A stretch of DNA of 64,000 nucleotides from an uncultured Treponema sp. (lineage in GTDB: Bacteria > Spirochaetota > Spirochaetia > Treponematales > Treponemataceae), in NCBI GenBank assembly GCA_934718065.1, contig CAKUZR010000001.1, positions 1 to 64,000 on the forward strand, read 5' to 3'. Within the stretch, counting starts at the first letter, position 1. Each line of letters starts with the position of its first letter. Shown one piece after another: positions 16,483 through 27,200 of the stretch. Under the pieces are notes generated by a model. The model was not told the DNA's origin. It did no database searches and saw nothing but the letters and a program-made list of their open reading frames with translations. A program made the translations under genes and the position numbers.

Positions 16483-16884
16483 TTAAATTTCTTTTGAAGA
16501 AGCACATTCCTTGCAGACTCCAATCAACGTGCTTTCGCCTTTGTTTATTTCAAAACCTTCAGCCTGCTCAAGCGCGGAAATCAGCTTCTGCGCCTGAGAA
16601 TCTTCCATGTGGAAAATTTTTCCGCATTTTGAACACGAAAGATGAATGTGCGAGCGGCACGCCTGGCAGTCGTAAAACTGGTAGAACATTTCCCGCGAAC
16701 CGGGCTTTGAGCACCTGCGGATTTTTTCCTCCGCCTCAAGTTCTGCCAAATTCCTGTAGATTGCGCTTTTGCTGATTCCTTTTCCGGCAAGTCCGGATTC
16801 AATCTGCTTTGCAGAAAACATTTTGTCCGGATTTTCGCTCAAAAAAGAAAGAAGAATATTTCGTTGCTCTGTTGAATAAATCAT
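16483..16884 (-). CDS. zur: Fur-family zinc regulator
   Basis: 133 residues: N-terminal winged helix (STEQRNILLSFLSENPD ... SKSAIYRNLAELE) and a C-terminal dimerisation domain with CQACRSHIHLSCSKCGKIFH and the final CKEC, giving two CxxC pairs for structural zinc and a His-rich sensing site. Heading the znuACB operon, it is most likely Zur. The start is set at the Met before IYSTEQRN; further upstream in-frame codons overlap the promoter. An excellent promoter and operator precede it (16891-16944), so the operon is probably autoregulated: with zinc bound, Zur blocks transcription. Confidence 0.88.
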   Translation of the reverse strand: MIYSTEQRNILLSFLSENPDKMFSAKQIESGLAGKGISKSAIYRNLAELEAEEKIRRCSKPGSREMFYQFYDCQACRSHIHLSCSKCGKIFHMEDSQAQKLISALEQAEGFEINKGESTLIGVCKECASSKEI

Positions 16885-16890
16885 AGCGTT

Positions 16891-16944
16891 CAATTTGCGA
16901 CTGATTCGCAAATTGATTAAAACATAAGCCAAAACTTTAGTCAA
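16891..16944 (-). promoter_or_regulatory. Promoter and Zur operator of the zinc operon
   Basis: Minus strand: -35 TTGACT (16939-16944), 17-nt spacer, -10 TTTAAT (16916-16921). Directly after the -10 lies a perfect inverted repeat with arms CAATTTGCGA and TCGCAAATTG around 5 nt (16891-16915), covering the expected transcription start. This is the classic place for a repressor to act, and Zur is encoded by the first gene. Confidence 0.82.
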
Positions 16945-16999
16945 TATTCAGCGCAAATAAAGTTTCTATTCAGGAAAAAATTCGATATAATTTTTAGCT

Positions 17000-17776
17000 A
17001 TGCGAAACAAACAAAACAACGAGCTTGCAGTCTGCGGATTTGCAACCGTAAAAAAACTTGAAAAACACAACAGCGACCGAATAAGAAGGCTTTACTTCAC
17101 CGAAGAGCTTGCGCCTTTGTTCGGCGGCCTCTGCAAAAAACTTGCGGCCCGCAAAGGAATTTACAACAAGGTGAAAGACCCGAAGGAGCTTGAAAAACTC
17201 AGCGGCACGGTTCACAACCAGGGCGTTGTGGCAATGATTTATATGCCGCAGATTATTCCGCTGGACTCAGACATCACCGAAGAATGGATTGAAAACAAGG
17301 AAAACGCGATTATTCTTGACCACATTGGAAACGCCAACAATTTTGGCGCAATTGTAAGAAGCGCGGCGTTTTTCGGCGTAAAAAACATTGTAATTCCGGA
17401 AGATGAATCAGAAAGCGCAATCACAACCAGCTCCTACAGAATTGCGGAAGGAGGAATGGAATTTGTGAAAATTTATTCGGTGCGCTCAATTGCCCGTCTG
17501 CTCGAAGCGTTGAAAGGAAAAATGGTCAGAATCGGAACGGACCTTTCCGCCCGCAGCAAATTTGCCTCGGACATAAAATCGCTCACAAAAGGAAAGCCAG
17601 CCATTGTTGTTCTTGGCAACGAGGAAAACGGAATTTCAAAAGAAGCAAAGCAAAACTGCGATGAACTTGTATTGATTCCATTCGCCGGCATTTCAGAAGG
17701 AAAAAAAGAGCCTGCCGTAGACAGCTTGAACGTTGCCCAGGCAAGCTCAATAATTCTTTACGAGCTGACAAAATGA
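17000..17776 (+). CDS. TrmH/SpoU-family RNA 2'-O-methyltransferase
   Basis: 258 residues. SPOUT-fold SAM-dependent methyltransferase with all three SpoU motifs: NANNFGAIVRSAAFFGV (motif 1), VVLGNEENGIS (motif 2) and DSLNVAQASSIILYEL (motif 3). The N-terminal ~90 residues form the small substrate-binding domain (VCGFATVKKL ... VHNQGVVAMI) seen in RlmB-like enzymes. The target, a tRNA or 23S rRNA ribose, cannot be set from sequence. No Shine-Dalgarno is visible. TATAAT (16986-16991) ends only 8 nt before the ATG, so the mRNA may be leaderless. Confidence 0.87.
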   Translation: MRNKQNNELAVCGFATVKKLEKHNSDRIRRLYFTEELAPLFGGLCKKLAARKGIYNKVKDPKELEKLSGTVHNQGVVAMIYMPQIIPLDSDITEEWIENKENAIILDHIGNANNFGAIVRSAAFFGVKNIVIPEDESESAITTSSYRIAEGGMEFVKIYSVRSIARLLEALKGKMVRIGTDLSARSKFASDIKSLTKGKPAIVVLGNEENGISKEAKQNCDELVLIPFAGISEGKKEPAVDSLNVAQASSIILYELTK

Positions 17777-17802
17777 ACGAACCTAGCCGCAAATAAATCA
17801 GG

Positions 17803-18231
17803 CTAAATCACGTAGTCGTGCGTTCCAGAGTTGTAAACAAGAGAATCCAAGGTCACTGAATCCAGATAATCGTTTACAACTTTGTTCAGTCCTGCCCACA
17901 TTTTTGCGGTTGCGGTGTTTATTGTCTGGTCTGTTGAAACAACGTCGTTTTCATCGTATTCAACAGGAGCCAGATTTCCTTCCGTTGTCCTAAGAATTTC
18001 CCCGACCGTGTATTCCGAAGAATCTCTTGAAAGCCTGTAGCCGCCTTGCGGCCCGCGAATGCTCTGAAGCAGCCCGAATTTGCTCAGAAGAGCCGTAATC
18101 TGCTCAAGATATTTTATTGAAATCCCCTGCCTTTCTGAAATATCTTTCAGAGGAACATAATCTCTTCTCCCTTGCTGTGCCAAATCAATCATAAAACTTA
18201 GTGCGTATCTTCCGCGTGTTGAAATCTTCAT
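17803..18231 (-). CDS. Rrf2-family transcriptional regulator
   Basis: 142 residues: an Rrf2 winged helix (STRGRYALSFMIDLAQQG ... LKDISERQGISIKYLEQI, then RGPQGGYRLSR wing) and a C-terminal dimerisation helix. It lacks the three-cysteine cluster that binds Fe-S in IscR, so it resembles the cluster-free CymR-like branch. Its ligand is unknown. It stands alone at the end of a minus-strand run and is convergent with the methyltransferase gene, so its targets cannot be read from context. Confidence 0.87.
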   Translation of the reverse strand: MKISTRGRYALSFMIDLAQQGRRDYVPLKDISERQGISIKYLEQITALLSKFGLLQSIRGPQGGYRLSRDSSEYTVGEILRTTEGNLAPVEYDENDVVSTDQTINTATAKMWAGLNKVVNDYLDSVTLDSLVYNSGTHDYVI

Positions 18232-18273
18232 ATCCTATTTTCCTAGTGATTTTATAGTATAATACAAAATCAA

Positions 18274-19617
18274 CTAATCGTCCATAACCGTGCGGCCGCC
18301 CCATTCTTTTGAATGTTCTTTTTCGTGAGTCAACGCGGCTCCAAAATCCGCAAGCGGCTCGCAGTTTTTTTCAATATTCAGAGCAGTCTGATGAAGCCGG
18401 CGCAAACATTCAGACTTGTCGCTGTAGCCCAGCCTTGATTTTTCAATGCTGTCCCGCAAAACGCGGATTGACTCGTCATAAACTTTCAGAGGAACTGGAA
18501 ACGGATGACCGTCTTTTCCGCCGTGCGCAAAGCTGAAACGCGCCGGATCAGAAAAGCGGCTCGGCGTTCCGTGAATCACTTCGCTCACCAACGTCAAGGA
18601 TTGAAGTGTTCTTGGCCCAAGCCCTGGCGTAAGCAGAAGCGACTCAAAATCCTGCGGCTGGCTTTCGTATGCTGTGGCAAGAACCGCACCCAGACGCTTT
18701 AAATCAACATCTTCCTGGCGGACTTCGTGGTGCTGCGGCAGAATAATATTCCGCTCCGAATGAATTATTTCATTTTCATTGATTTCAATCTTGATTTTTT
18801 CAGGCAAGGACGAATCCGCAAATTCCGGGAAAAGCAAACCTTGCGCTGAATCCGTTTTTTTCGCGACAGATTTTGAAGAACCGCCGTAGCCAACAGAAAA
18901 ACTTGAATCCGGCTCAGCGATTTTTTTTATTTCGTGAATAACGCGGTCAGGAGTTTCTTTTGTAAAATCCATAATCGCGCCGCGGGTTCCAGACGCTTCT
19001 TTTGCGGCAAGATTTAAAATTTCACCCTGATTTTCGCCGGTAACAGCCGTATGCGGCTCTTCAACAAAAGATTTAATATTTGCGCTGCACCAATGATAAC
19101 GCCGGGCTGTTTTTGAATTTTCGTTCATTCCCTGCTGAACAACAGCCCAGTCGCCTTCACTGGAAAGAATAAAATTATGCTGGTAAAGCTGGAATCCGTC
19201 CTGAACCGCCGTGTTGTCAACTTTTGCGCACAAACGGCTTGAACGCACCAAATCATCGCCATCCAGCCCGGAAGAATTTGCCAGCGCAATCAATTCCTCC
19301 GGAGTTCTTCGGGAATATTTTCCGCGGCCGCCGCAAATGTAAAGCCCAAATTCCTTTGCCCGCGGATTTATTCCTCTTTTCAACGCATACATCACACTGG
19401 TTGTGATTCCAGAAGAATGCCAGTCCATGCCCATTACGCTTCCCAGCGACTGAAACCACAAAGGATCGCTAAGCCGCCGCAAAACTTCCTTTTTGCCGTA
19501 ATTTTGAATCAGCGACTCAACAATCAAAGTTCCCAGAACCATCATCCGGTCTGCAAGCCAGCGCGGAACAGTTCCATAATGAAGCGGCAAATCCGCATGA
19601 CCTGTACTTTTCAGCAT
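18274..19617 (-). CDS. DUF763 domain protein
   Basis: 447 residues matching the DUF763 family along its length: STGHADLPLHYGTVPRWLADRM at the N-terminus, GRGKYSRRTPEEL, YQHNFILSSEGDWAVVQQGM, and the helix-hairpin-helix-like segment LLTPGLGPRTLQSLTLVSEV. The family occurs in archaea and scattered bacteria, and a nucleic-acid-related role is suspected from the helix-hairpin-helix-like part, but no activity is established. It lies 23 nt downstream of putP, possibly in the same transcript; the pairing has no obvious logic. Confidence 0.85.
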   Translation of the reverse strand: MLKSTGHADLPLHYGTVPRWLADRMMVLGTLIVESLIQNYGKKEVLRRLSDPLWFQSLGSVMGMDWHSSGITTSVMYALKRGINPRAKEFGLYICGGRGKYSRRTPEELIALANSSGLDGDDLVRSSRLCAKVDNTAVQDGFQLYQHNFILSSEGDWAVVQQGMNENSKTARRYHWCSANIKSFVEEPHTAVTGENQGEILNLAAKEASGTRGAIMDFTKETPDRVIHEIKKIAEPDSSFSVGYGGSSKSVAKKTDSAQGLLFPEFADSSLPEKIKIEINENEIIHSERNIILPQHHEVRQEDVDLKRLGAVLATAYESQPQDFESLLLTPGLGPRTLQSLTLVSEVIHGTPSRFSDPARFSFAHGGKDGHPFPVPLKVYDESIRVLRDSIEKSRLGYSDKSECLRRLHQTALNIEKNCEPLADFGAALTHEKEHSKEWGGRTVMDD

Positions 19618-19640
19618 GAGCTATGCTCTTTTTGAACGGA

Positions 19641-21197
19641 TTAATCCGCCATTTTTTTGTAGCTTTCAAATTCCGCAAGCATTTCTGCATCTTTGTTCTT
19701 GTCAAGCAAAGAAACCACAACAGCGGAAACAAGACACACAATAAATCCAGGAAGAATTTCGTACAATCCGAAAATCGGCGAAACCGAGCCAGGAATCTGA
19801 TGCCAAACAACAACGGCAATTCCGCCAAGAACCATTCCGGTGATTGCGCCTTTTGCCGTCGCGCCCTTCCAGTACAAAGCAAGAAGAACAAGAGGGCCGA
19901 AAGTCGCGCCGAATCCAGCCCAGGCATAAGAAACAAGCCCGAATACTGAAGAATTAGGATTCAACGAAAGCAGCAGGGCAACCAGCGCAATCAAAAATAC
20001 AACGAAGCGTCCGATGTTCAGAACTTCTTTTTCAGATGCGTTCTTTTTCAAAAGACCTTTGTAAATATCACGGCTGACCGCAGAAGAAGCCGCAAGAAGC
20101 TGGCTGTCCGCAGTAGACATTGAAGCCGCAAGAATCGCGCAAAGGAAAATTCCTGCAATAAACGCCGGATACATCTGCTGCATTGTCACAGAGAAAACTG
20201 TTTCAGAATCACCTGTAACAAAATTCGCAATCTGCTCGCCGCCGTTCAAAAGAATTCCATGGTTCAAAAGATAAGCCGTTCCAACCGTTCCTATAATAAA
20301 TGTTCCGATGTAGGAAACAACCATCCACGAAATGCCGATTCTGCGCGCTGTTTTAATAGAAGAAACTGAATCAATTCCCATAAAGCGGACAATTATGTGC
20401 GGCATTCCAAAGTAGCCTAGCCCCCACGCCAACGCTGAAATAATATTCATCACGCTGTAGTGGCTGTTCGCGCCGAAAGCGTTTTTCATCGCCTGGCCAA
20501 AAGTTCCAGCCACCGCCTGAGCATCGAACGCCTGCACAGCCTGAACCGCCTTGACAGGGCCGCCAACCGAAATCACAGCCACAGCCGCGGAAACCACGAA
20601 AGCCACAAAAATCAGCGCGCCCTGAACAAAATCAGTTGTGCATACAGCAGTGTAGCCTCCAGTTATTGTATAGCAAAGAATTACAACAAGACCAATCGCA
20701 AGGCCGGCATGATACGGAAGCCCGAACACAGAATTCAAAAGTTTTGCGCAGGCAACAAATCCCGAAGCAGTGTAAATTGTAAAAAACAGAACAATAAAAA
20801 GTCCGGAAATAACTGAAAGAATGTGCGTTTTATCTTTGAATCGGTTTGAAAGAAATTCCGGAACCGTGATAGAATCCCCGAACGCAACAGAACATTTTCT
20901 CAAAGGCTTCGCAACAAAAAGCCACGCAAGATAAGTTCCAACACAAAGTCCAAGCGCCGTCCAGAAAGTTTCCTTAATTCCGCCAAGATAGCAAAGTCCA
21001 GGCAAGCCCATCAAAAGCCATGCGGAAGAGTCAGAAGCTTCCGCCGAAAGCGCCGTTACCCACGGCCCGATTTTTCGTCCGCCCAGAAAAAAATCAGCGG
21101 AATCATTGTTCTTGCCAGCACTTTTCAGACCTATATAAATCATAAATCCTAAATACAAAACAAATGCAATGATTTTTGCAATTACTTGTGGAGTCAT
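19641..21197 (-). CDS. putP: Sodium/proline symporter
   Basis: 518-residue SSS-family (solute:sodium symporter) membrane protein with about 13 hydrophobic segments. PutP-type features include FFLGGRKIGPWVTALSAEASDSSAWLLMGLPG in helices 1-2 and the sodium-site helix region around AASMSTADSQLLAASS. It should import proline with Na+ for nutrition or osmoprotection. The ribosome site GGGGAAATT is ideal. A gene for proline catabolism is not in the window. Confidence 0.88.
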   Translation of the reverse strand: MTPQVIAKIIAFVLYLGFMIYIGLKSAGKNNDSADFFLGGRKIGPWVTALSAEASDSSAWLLMGLPGLCYLGGIKETFWTALGLCVGTYLAWLFVAKPLRKCSVAFGDSITVPEFLSNRFKDKTHILSVISGLFIVLFFTIYTASGFVACAKLLNSVFGLPYHAGLAIGLVVILCYTITGGYTAVCTTDFVQGALIFVAFVVSAAVAVISVGGPVKAVQAVQAFDAQAVAGTFGQAMKNAFGANSHYSVMNIISALAWGLGYFGMPHIIVRFMGIDSVSSIKTARRIGISWMVVSYIGTFIIGTVGTAYLLNHGILLNGGEQIANFVTGDSETVFSVTMQQMYPAFIAGIFLCAILAASMSTADSQLLAASSAVSRDIYKGLLKKNASEKEVLNIGRFVVFLIALVALLLSLNPNSSVFGLVSYAWAGFGATFGPLVLLALYWKGATAKGAITGMVLGGIAVVVWHQIPGSVSPIFGLYEILPGFIVCLVSAVVVSLLDKNKDAEMLAEFESYKKMAD

Positions 21198-21229
21198 AAT
21201 TTCCCCTTGTTTTTTTAGATTTTAAAACT

Positions 21230-22138
21230 TTAAAGGTTATGCTTGAAATATGCAATTGAATATTCAGATATTTTCTTGAAACCCAAAGAATTATAAAGCT
21301 TTTCAGCGGGAATGTTTTCTTTTTTTACAAAAAGCGCGACCGATTTTCTGATTTTTAAAAGACTGAACAAAAGGCTTTCCAGAAGATATTTTGCGCAATG
21401 TTCGCCCCGGAATTCCTTTCTGGTGAAAATTCCTCCAAGCTGAACATATTTAACTCCGATTGCGTTCGTCCCGCCCTTCGCCACAAGATGATTTTCCGGG
21501 TTTTTCAGCGCAAGAACAAACTGAGTCCGCAAGGAAGCCATAAATCTGAGCCGGCACAAATTTTCGTCAAATTCAAAGCATGAAGGAACAACTTCTTCTT
21601 TTTCGTATTCCGCCTGAAGCGCAAAAAGCTCCGCTTTTATTTCTTCCGGCAAGCTGGATTTGCAGTTCACTATTCTGAATTTCTGGTTCGCGGCAGATTC
21701 TTTTTTCAACTTCTGAAGAAAAATTTTCCCGTCAAGCTTCAGAAGATTATATTCGTTGGTCTGGCTCGGCTTTAAATTCAATTTTTCAAAACATTTCAGG
21801 ATTAAATCAGTTCCAGGTTTCGCGCCGTTTATGCAAAGCGGATTTTTTAAATTTTCAGATTTATAAAAAATGCAGAAAGAATTTATAAAATCTTCAGAAA
21901 GCGCAGTTTCAACGCCAGTTTCAGCAAACGGAAAAATGTGGAAAACCGTTTTTTTTACGCAAAAAACTCCATACAAATTCTGGGGACAAAAATCTTTCAG
22001 ATAAACGGCAAAGCATCCGGAAATATTTTTTTTCAGAAGAGCCGCAAACTGAACGTTAAGAAATTCGTATTTGCACACAAAACGCAGCAGAGCAAATTTA
22101 TTTCTTCCCTTAATTTCAGTTAATGGAACGAACAGCAT
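21230..22138 (-). CDS. GNAT-family N-acetyltransferase
   Basis: 302 residues. The C-terminal half (about 160-302) is a GNAT domain: VQLGGIFTRKEFRGEHCAKY contains motif A with a RxFRGxxxA acetyl-CoA loop, and NIPAEKLYNSLGFKKISEY is the motif B end. The N-terminal half is poorly conserved and may be a second degenerate GNAT-like lobe. The substrate is unknown. It lies 25 nt after the PFL-family gene, so the two may be co-transcribed. The start lacks a strong ribosome site. Confidence 0.75.
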   Translation of the reverse strand: MLFVPLTEIKGRNKFALLRFVCKYEFLNVQFAALLKKNISGCFAVYLKDFCPQNLYGVFCVKKTVFHIFPFAETGVETALSEDFINSFCIFYKSENLKNPLCINGAKPGTDLILKCFEKLNLKPSQTNEYNLLKLDGKIFLQKLKKESAANQKFRIVNCKSSLPEEIKAELFALQAEYEKEEVVPSCFEFDENLCRLRFMASLRTQFVLALKNPENHLVAKGGTNAIGVKYVQLGGIFTRKEFRGEHCAKYLLESLLFSLLKIRKSVALFVKKENIPAEKLYNSLGFKKISEYSIAYFKHNL

Positions 22139-22163
22139 TTTTCTGCCGCGGTTTGCGCAAAAG

Positions 22164-23525
22164 CTAGTTTCTGAAGCTGTGGATTGGAGCTGGAATTCTT
22201 CCGCCGCGGTTTATAAAATCAGCGCATCCAAATTTGCTCACAGGCATTACAGGGCAGCCGCCAAGAAGTCCGCCAAATTCAACCCATTCGCCAGCTTTTT
22301 TGCCAGGAGCCGGAATCAAACGGCAAGCCGTAGTTTTATTGTTCACCATTCCAATGGCAAATTCATCAGCCAGAATTCCAGAAATTGTTGTTGCCGGAGT
22401 GTCGCCCGGAATTGCAATCATATCAAGCCCGACTGAGCAGACTGTTGTCATCGCCTCAAGTTTTTCAAGGCAGATTGAGCCTTTTTCAACAGCGTTTATC
22501 ATTCCTTCATCTTCGGAAACCGGAATGAATGCCCCGGAAAGTCCGCCGACATTTGTAGAAGCCATAACGCCGCCTTTTTTCACCATATCTGTAAGCATTG
22601 CCAGAGCCGCTGTTGTTCCAGGAGCCCCTGCGCCGTCCAGACCAATTTCTTCAAGAATCCGGGCAACAGAATCACCAACAGCAGGAGTTGGAGCCAGCGA
22701 AAGATCCAGAATGCCGAACTGAACCCCAAGACGCTTTGCCGCTTCAGAACCAACGAGCTGTCCCATTCTTGTAATCTTGAACGCCATTTTCTTGATTCCG
22801 TCAGCAAGCTCGTTTATCGGTTTGCCTTTGTATTCCCGTGCCGCAGCCAAAATAACGCCAGGACCGGAAACGCCCACGTTGATTACGCTGTCGCCTTCGC
22901 CAGGTCCGTGGAACGCGCCCGCCATAAACGGATTGTCTTCCGGCGCATTGCAGAAAACAACAAGTTTCGCGCATCCATTAATTGGAAGAGTTTTGGAAAT
23001 TTCCGCGGTTTTCACGATTGTTTCGCCCATCAGCTTTACGGCATCCATATTGATTCCGTTTTTTGTGGTTCCAACATTCACAGACGAGCAGACAAAATCT
23101 GTTTCCGCCAGCGCCTCTGGAATTGAATCAATAAGAATTCTGTCCGCCGGAGTAATTCCTTTTTGAACAAGCGCGGAAAATCCGCCGATAAAATTAACTC
23201 CAAGCTCTTTTGCGCATTTATCCAAAGTTTTGCAGTATTCAACATAAGAATTCGCGCCGCTCGCGCCGGCAACCAGAGCAATCGGCGTTACAGAAATACG
23301 TTTGTTTATAATCGGAACACCAAATTCTTTTTCAATATCCTGGCCGACTTTCACAAGATTTCCGGCCTTTTTCATTATTTTGTCATAAATTTTTGCACAG
23401 GATTTTTTTGCGTCCGAATCAGCGCAATCCAGCAAATTGATTCCCATTGTCACGCAGCGAATGTCGAGCTTCTGCTTCATAAACATGCTGACTGTTTCTT
23501 GTATTTCTGTTGGTGAAAAAATCAT
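22164..23525 (-). CDS. PFL family protein (UPF0210)
   Basis: 453 residues, full length for the UPF0210/DUF711 family. Landmarks include [69 protein letters not shown] and the glycine-rich end [14 protein letters not shown]. The fold is related to pyruvate formate-lyase-like barrels, but no enzymatic activity is established. In many Firmicutes it is preceded by a small ACT-domain gene; none is present here, as the TetR gene precedes it by 64 nt. It begins a short unit with the acetyltransferase gene. Confidence 0.88.
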   Translation of the reverse strand: MIFSPTEIQETVSMFMKQKLDIRCVTMGINLLDCADSDAKKSCAKIYDKIMKKAGNLVKVGQDIEKEFGVPIINKRISVTPIALVAGASGANSYVEYCKTLDKCAKELGVNFIGGFSALVQKGITPADRILIDSIPEALAETDFVCSSVNVGTTKNGINMDAVKLMGETIVKTAEISKTLPINGCAKLVVFCNAPEDNPFMAGAFHGPGEGDSVINVGVSGPGVILAAAREYKGKPINELADGIKKMAFKITRMGQLVGSEAAKRLGVQFGILDLSLAPTPAVGDSVARILEEIGLDGAGAPGTTAALAMLTDMVKKGGVMASTNVGGLSGAFIPVSEDEGMINAVEKGSICLEKLEAMTTVCSVGLDMIAIPGDTPATTISGILADEFAIGMVNNKTTACRLIPAPGKKAGEWVEFGGLLGGCPVMPVSKFGCADFINRGGRIPAPIHSFRN

Positions 23526-23589
23526 TTTTTATTTCCTTTTTTATATTCTAATCAAAAAAAATGTTATTTACAATAAAGCGGAAAGAATC

Positions 23590-24255
23590 TTATTTAAATA
23601 AACGTTTTAAATAATTTTCTGAAAGGCTGAAAATTTTCCCCAGCGCCTCCTCATCTGTCGGCAAGGCAAAAAGGCTTCCTGCGCCGCATTCCGGGTTTTG
23701 GCGGACAATTTCTTTCTTGTGCATGATGTACAAATCAATCTGCTGCATAAGGCACGAGCTGTACCACTTCACCGCAGAATCAATTTCCGCCGGCGTAAGG
23801 TCAAGTTTTTTTTCAACGCAATAACGGAGCAAAATCTGGCTTACGCCAAGCTCCAGGGAAAAATGCTCCTCGTCAACAATTTCCGCCGCAGATTTATTGA
23901 AATATTTTTCAGTGTGAACAAACGTAAAAATCTGAAAAAACGGCTCAACTTCGTAAAACTGAACAAATCTTTTTATCAGGCTGTTAAAAATCGCGTAGAC
24001 ATCAGTTTTTTCAAACAAATCCGGAGTTATGTATTTTTCCGGAAGAAAGGCGAAGGAATTCACCGCGCGCTTGCAATATTTCAGCGTCATTTCGTACATT
24101 ATCTCGCGGCTTTCAAAATGATTGTACAACGAAGCTTTTTTTATTCCCAAATATTCAGCAATATCTGCCATTGAAGTTGCGCCCGCGCTCTTGTCAAACG
24201 AGCAGAACAAAAACGCATTTATAATCTTTTCCTGCGAGATATTTTTTCGGGTCAT
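23590..24255 (-). CDS. TetR-family transcriptional regulator
   Basis: 221 residues: N-terminal helix-turn-helix (KIINAFLFCSFDKSAGATSMADIAEYLGIKKASLYNHF) and a ligand-binding helical C-terminal domain specific to this protein. It begins 6 nt after the TPR-GGDEF gene, and its ribosome site AAAGG overlaps that gene's last codons, so the two are translationally linked. The ligand is unknown. Confidence 0.85.
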   Translation of the reverse strand: MTRKNISQEKIINAFLFCSFDKSAGATSMADIAEYLGIKKASLYNHFESREIMYEMTLKYCKRAVNSFAFLPEKYITPDLFEKTDVYAIFNSLIKRFVQFYEVEPFFQIFTFVHTEKYFNKSAAEIVDEEHFSLELGVSQILLRYCVEKKLDLTPAEIDSAVKWYSSCLMQQIDLYIMHKKEIVRQNPECGAGSLFALPTDEEALGKIFSLSENYLKRLFK

Positions 24256-24261
24256 TTACGG

Positions 24262-27200
24262 CTACCTTTCAGGCATGTCGAGCATTTTGCTTTCATTGAA
24301 TTCATCCTTTATGTCAGCCCAGATTGTCACGCTGCCTTTTCTATGCTGCTTTGAATAATATAACGCTTTATCCGCGTTTGTCATAGTTGTATCAAGGTCT
24401 GAAATATTGTCCGTGTCCGAATTTGAGCTTATTCCCATGCTGAATCCAAGTTTTTTGCCTTCTGGAATATCAAGCTTTTTGCCAAGAAGTTTTTCCAGTT
24501 CCGGAAGAAAATGCTCTTTCTTTTCAAGTCCTTCGTAAAGACGTTCGGCCGCCCGCGCCGCCTCAGCGCAATTCGTGTTCGGAAGCACCACAACAAATTC
24601 ATCGCCGCCGAAACGCGCTACAAAATCAACTTTTCTGTAAATTTCCTTAAGAAGCCGCGCAAACGATGCAATCAGCAAATCGCCGGCCTCATGCCCGAAA
24701 GTGTCGTTGTAATATTTAAAGTTATCCAAATCAATAAACGAAATCGCGTCGTGCATATAAAGATTGCGTTTTTTCTCGTAGCGGCGAATCATTTCGCTTT
24801 CCAGGCTCAGATGGTTGTGAAGCGCACGTCTGTTGTTCAGCATTGAAAGCTGGTCTGTTGCGGAAATAACCGCCAGATGCTCGTTCTGCTTAAGCATTAC
24901 AAGCTGCGCCTGGATGTTCGCCGCCGCAATATTGATTATGTTCAGCTCCTCGGAATTCAGAAGAAATTTTTTCTGAAGATAAATAATCATTCCGCCAACA
25001 AATTCAAACCTTGAAAGATTCACAAAAATCGGCTGCTGGTCGCCGCCGTTGCATAACTTCTGGGAAACAAGCTTTTTGCTTTCAACCAGTTTTTCCCATT
25101 CAGAACCGGAAGGCTGCTTTATATTTTCACGGAGCGCAATTCCAAGCATTGACCACTGATTTTCCTTTTTTTCAGCAAGAAAAACCGCATCCGCCATTGT
25201 GTAGTCAAGAACCGCCTGAACAATATTTGAAGAAAACCGCGAGTCGTTCAAATTGTTCACATTGTTCGTGGAAATTTTGTTCAGGAACTTCGAATTTCTA
25301 AGCTGCTTGTGAAGCTGAATCAAAAGCCGCTCTTTTTCAGCTTTTTCTTCAAGCGCGGAAAGACTTATTTTCAGCGGAGGAAATTTTTCCACGCCGGCAA
25401 GATATTCCTCCAGCGAAACCGAATTTTTTCCTTTCGTGTAGTTCACTAGATTTTTTTCCTGCGCAATTTTGAATCCGCGGACAAGATATTCCTCCGCCTC
25501 TTTGTGGAAACCCTTTTTTTCAAGGAAATTCGCGAATTCATAAATCATAAAGACAATTCTGTGTTCCTGAGTCACGCCAATCGCAAAAAAATCAGAAATA
25601 CATTTTTCAAAAATCCGGACTGCCTCGTCCTTGTTGTTTTCTTCCAGCTGAAGGCTTGCGTCCAGAAAGAATTTTATGAATTCTTCAATCGGCGTAAAAG
25701 GCTTTCCGTTGTTCAGCATATTGTGAAAACTCAGTTTTGCCCGCATAAATTCACCGTTGTAAAAATCAAGCATCGCGCGGTACGCAAGAATATCGTTGTA
25801 TTCCGGCAAAAAAGAATTCATATACAAATCTGAAACATCGAACATTGAAAGCAAATTGAAAATCGTCTGGAAAAGCGCCGCCGAAATTTCAAAATTCCTT
25901 GAATAAAAAGAAGTCCGCGCCAGATTGTAAAGAGTAATTATTACTTCAGAATAATCCTTGTTGTCAAAAATATTTATTATAACGTCGTTTATCAGGTTGT
26001 ATGAATCCAAATATTTTGTGTCAATCAAGTATTCATACGAAAGACCGTTTATTACTTTCATCAGGGAAGTAAAATCGCCCATTTCTTCCCGCAATTTAAA
26101 GCATTTCTTGTACCAGAAAACCGCGTCTTCCTTGCGGCCTTCGTTTGTCATCATAATTCCCATCCAATGGCAGGCGATTGAAAGCCCGAACTGATTTCCA
26201 AGTTTTTCCGCGTCCGCCATCGCTTTTTCAACATGAGGATACATCTGTTTCCGCAAATTTCCGTCATAAATAACGCCGTAAGGAATTACAAGCGAAGTGT
26301 AAATATGATTGTTTGCAAGCCCGGATTTTTCAAGCTGCTCCAGCGCATTCAAATATTTTTCCGAAGAATACTGCGAATCCGTTTTTTCGGTGATTATGTA
26401 GTCCAGCATAACAGAAAGCGCATAAACCGGAAGATTCATAAAATTCTTTGATTTCGCGATTGCCTTCGCAATATATTTCAGCGCGACAGAATTCATATTT
26501 TTCCGGCTGAAAACGTTCGCAAGATAATACAGCGTGTAGCAGTCAATTTCATCTTCAATCTGGTATTCAATGATACTGTTCAGGTAAAAACTTGCCAAAT
26601 CCGTGTCGCCGTAATAAAACGCAATTATTCCCATTTCCAGATAAAGAAGCCGCGCCTCGTCAACGTTGGCTTTTGCAAGAATATTTGAATGGTCAATTTC
26701 CTTTATGATTTCGTAGGCTTTTTCTATATCAAGGAAAATTCTGTAGGATTTAAGCTCCCTGTAAATTTTATGGAAATCCGCGTCTTTTTCTTCCGGACTG
26801 AAAGAAAATTCATCTTCTGAAAAATTTTCGAGCGTATTTATTGAATAGTAATTGTTCTGCCTGCTGATTTTCTGAAGAAATTCCTTCATCGCGGAAGATT
26901 TTTTTTCAAGTTCAAGCGCGTTGAAGCAAAAAATAATTTTTCCATTAAGCGGCAGATTTTCCAGCTCCATAAGAATTTTCAGGGCGTCGTCGCTCATAAG
27001 CTGCGCGTTGAAAACAACCGCCTTTCCGCAGAAACATTTTTTCAGAAGCGTCAAAATCGTCTCACGCATTCTTATTTTTTCATAGTCAATTTCTTCAAGA
27101 ATTATGGAATCGTTTCTGTCCTCAGGAAATCCGTCCTTAAAAAAAGTCTTGAACGTTCTGTACTGCAATTTGTACGCCGATTTTTTTAAAAGTTCGTCGG

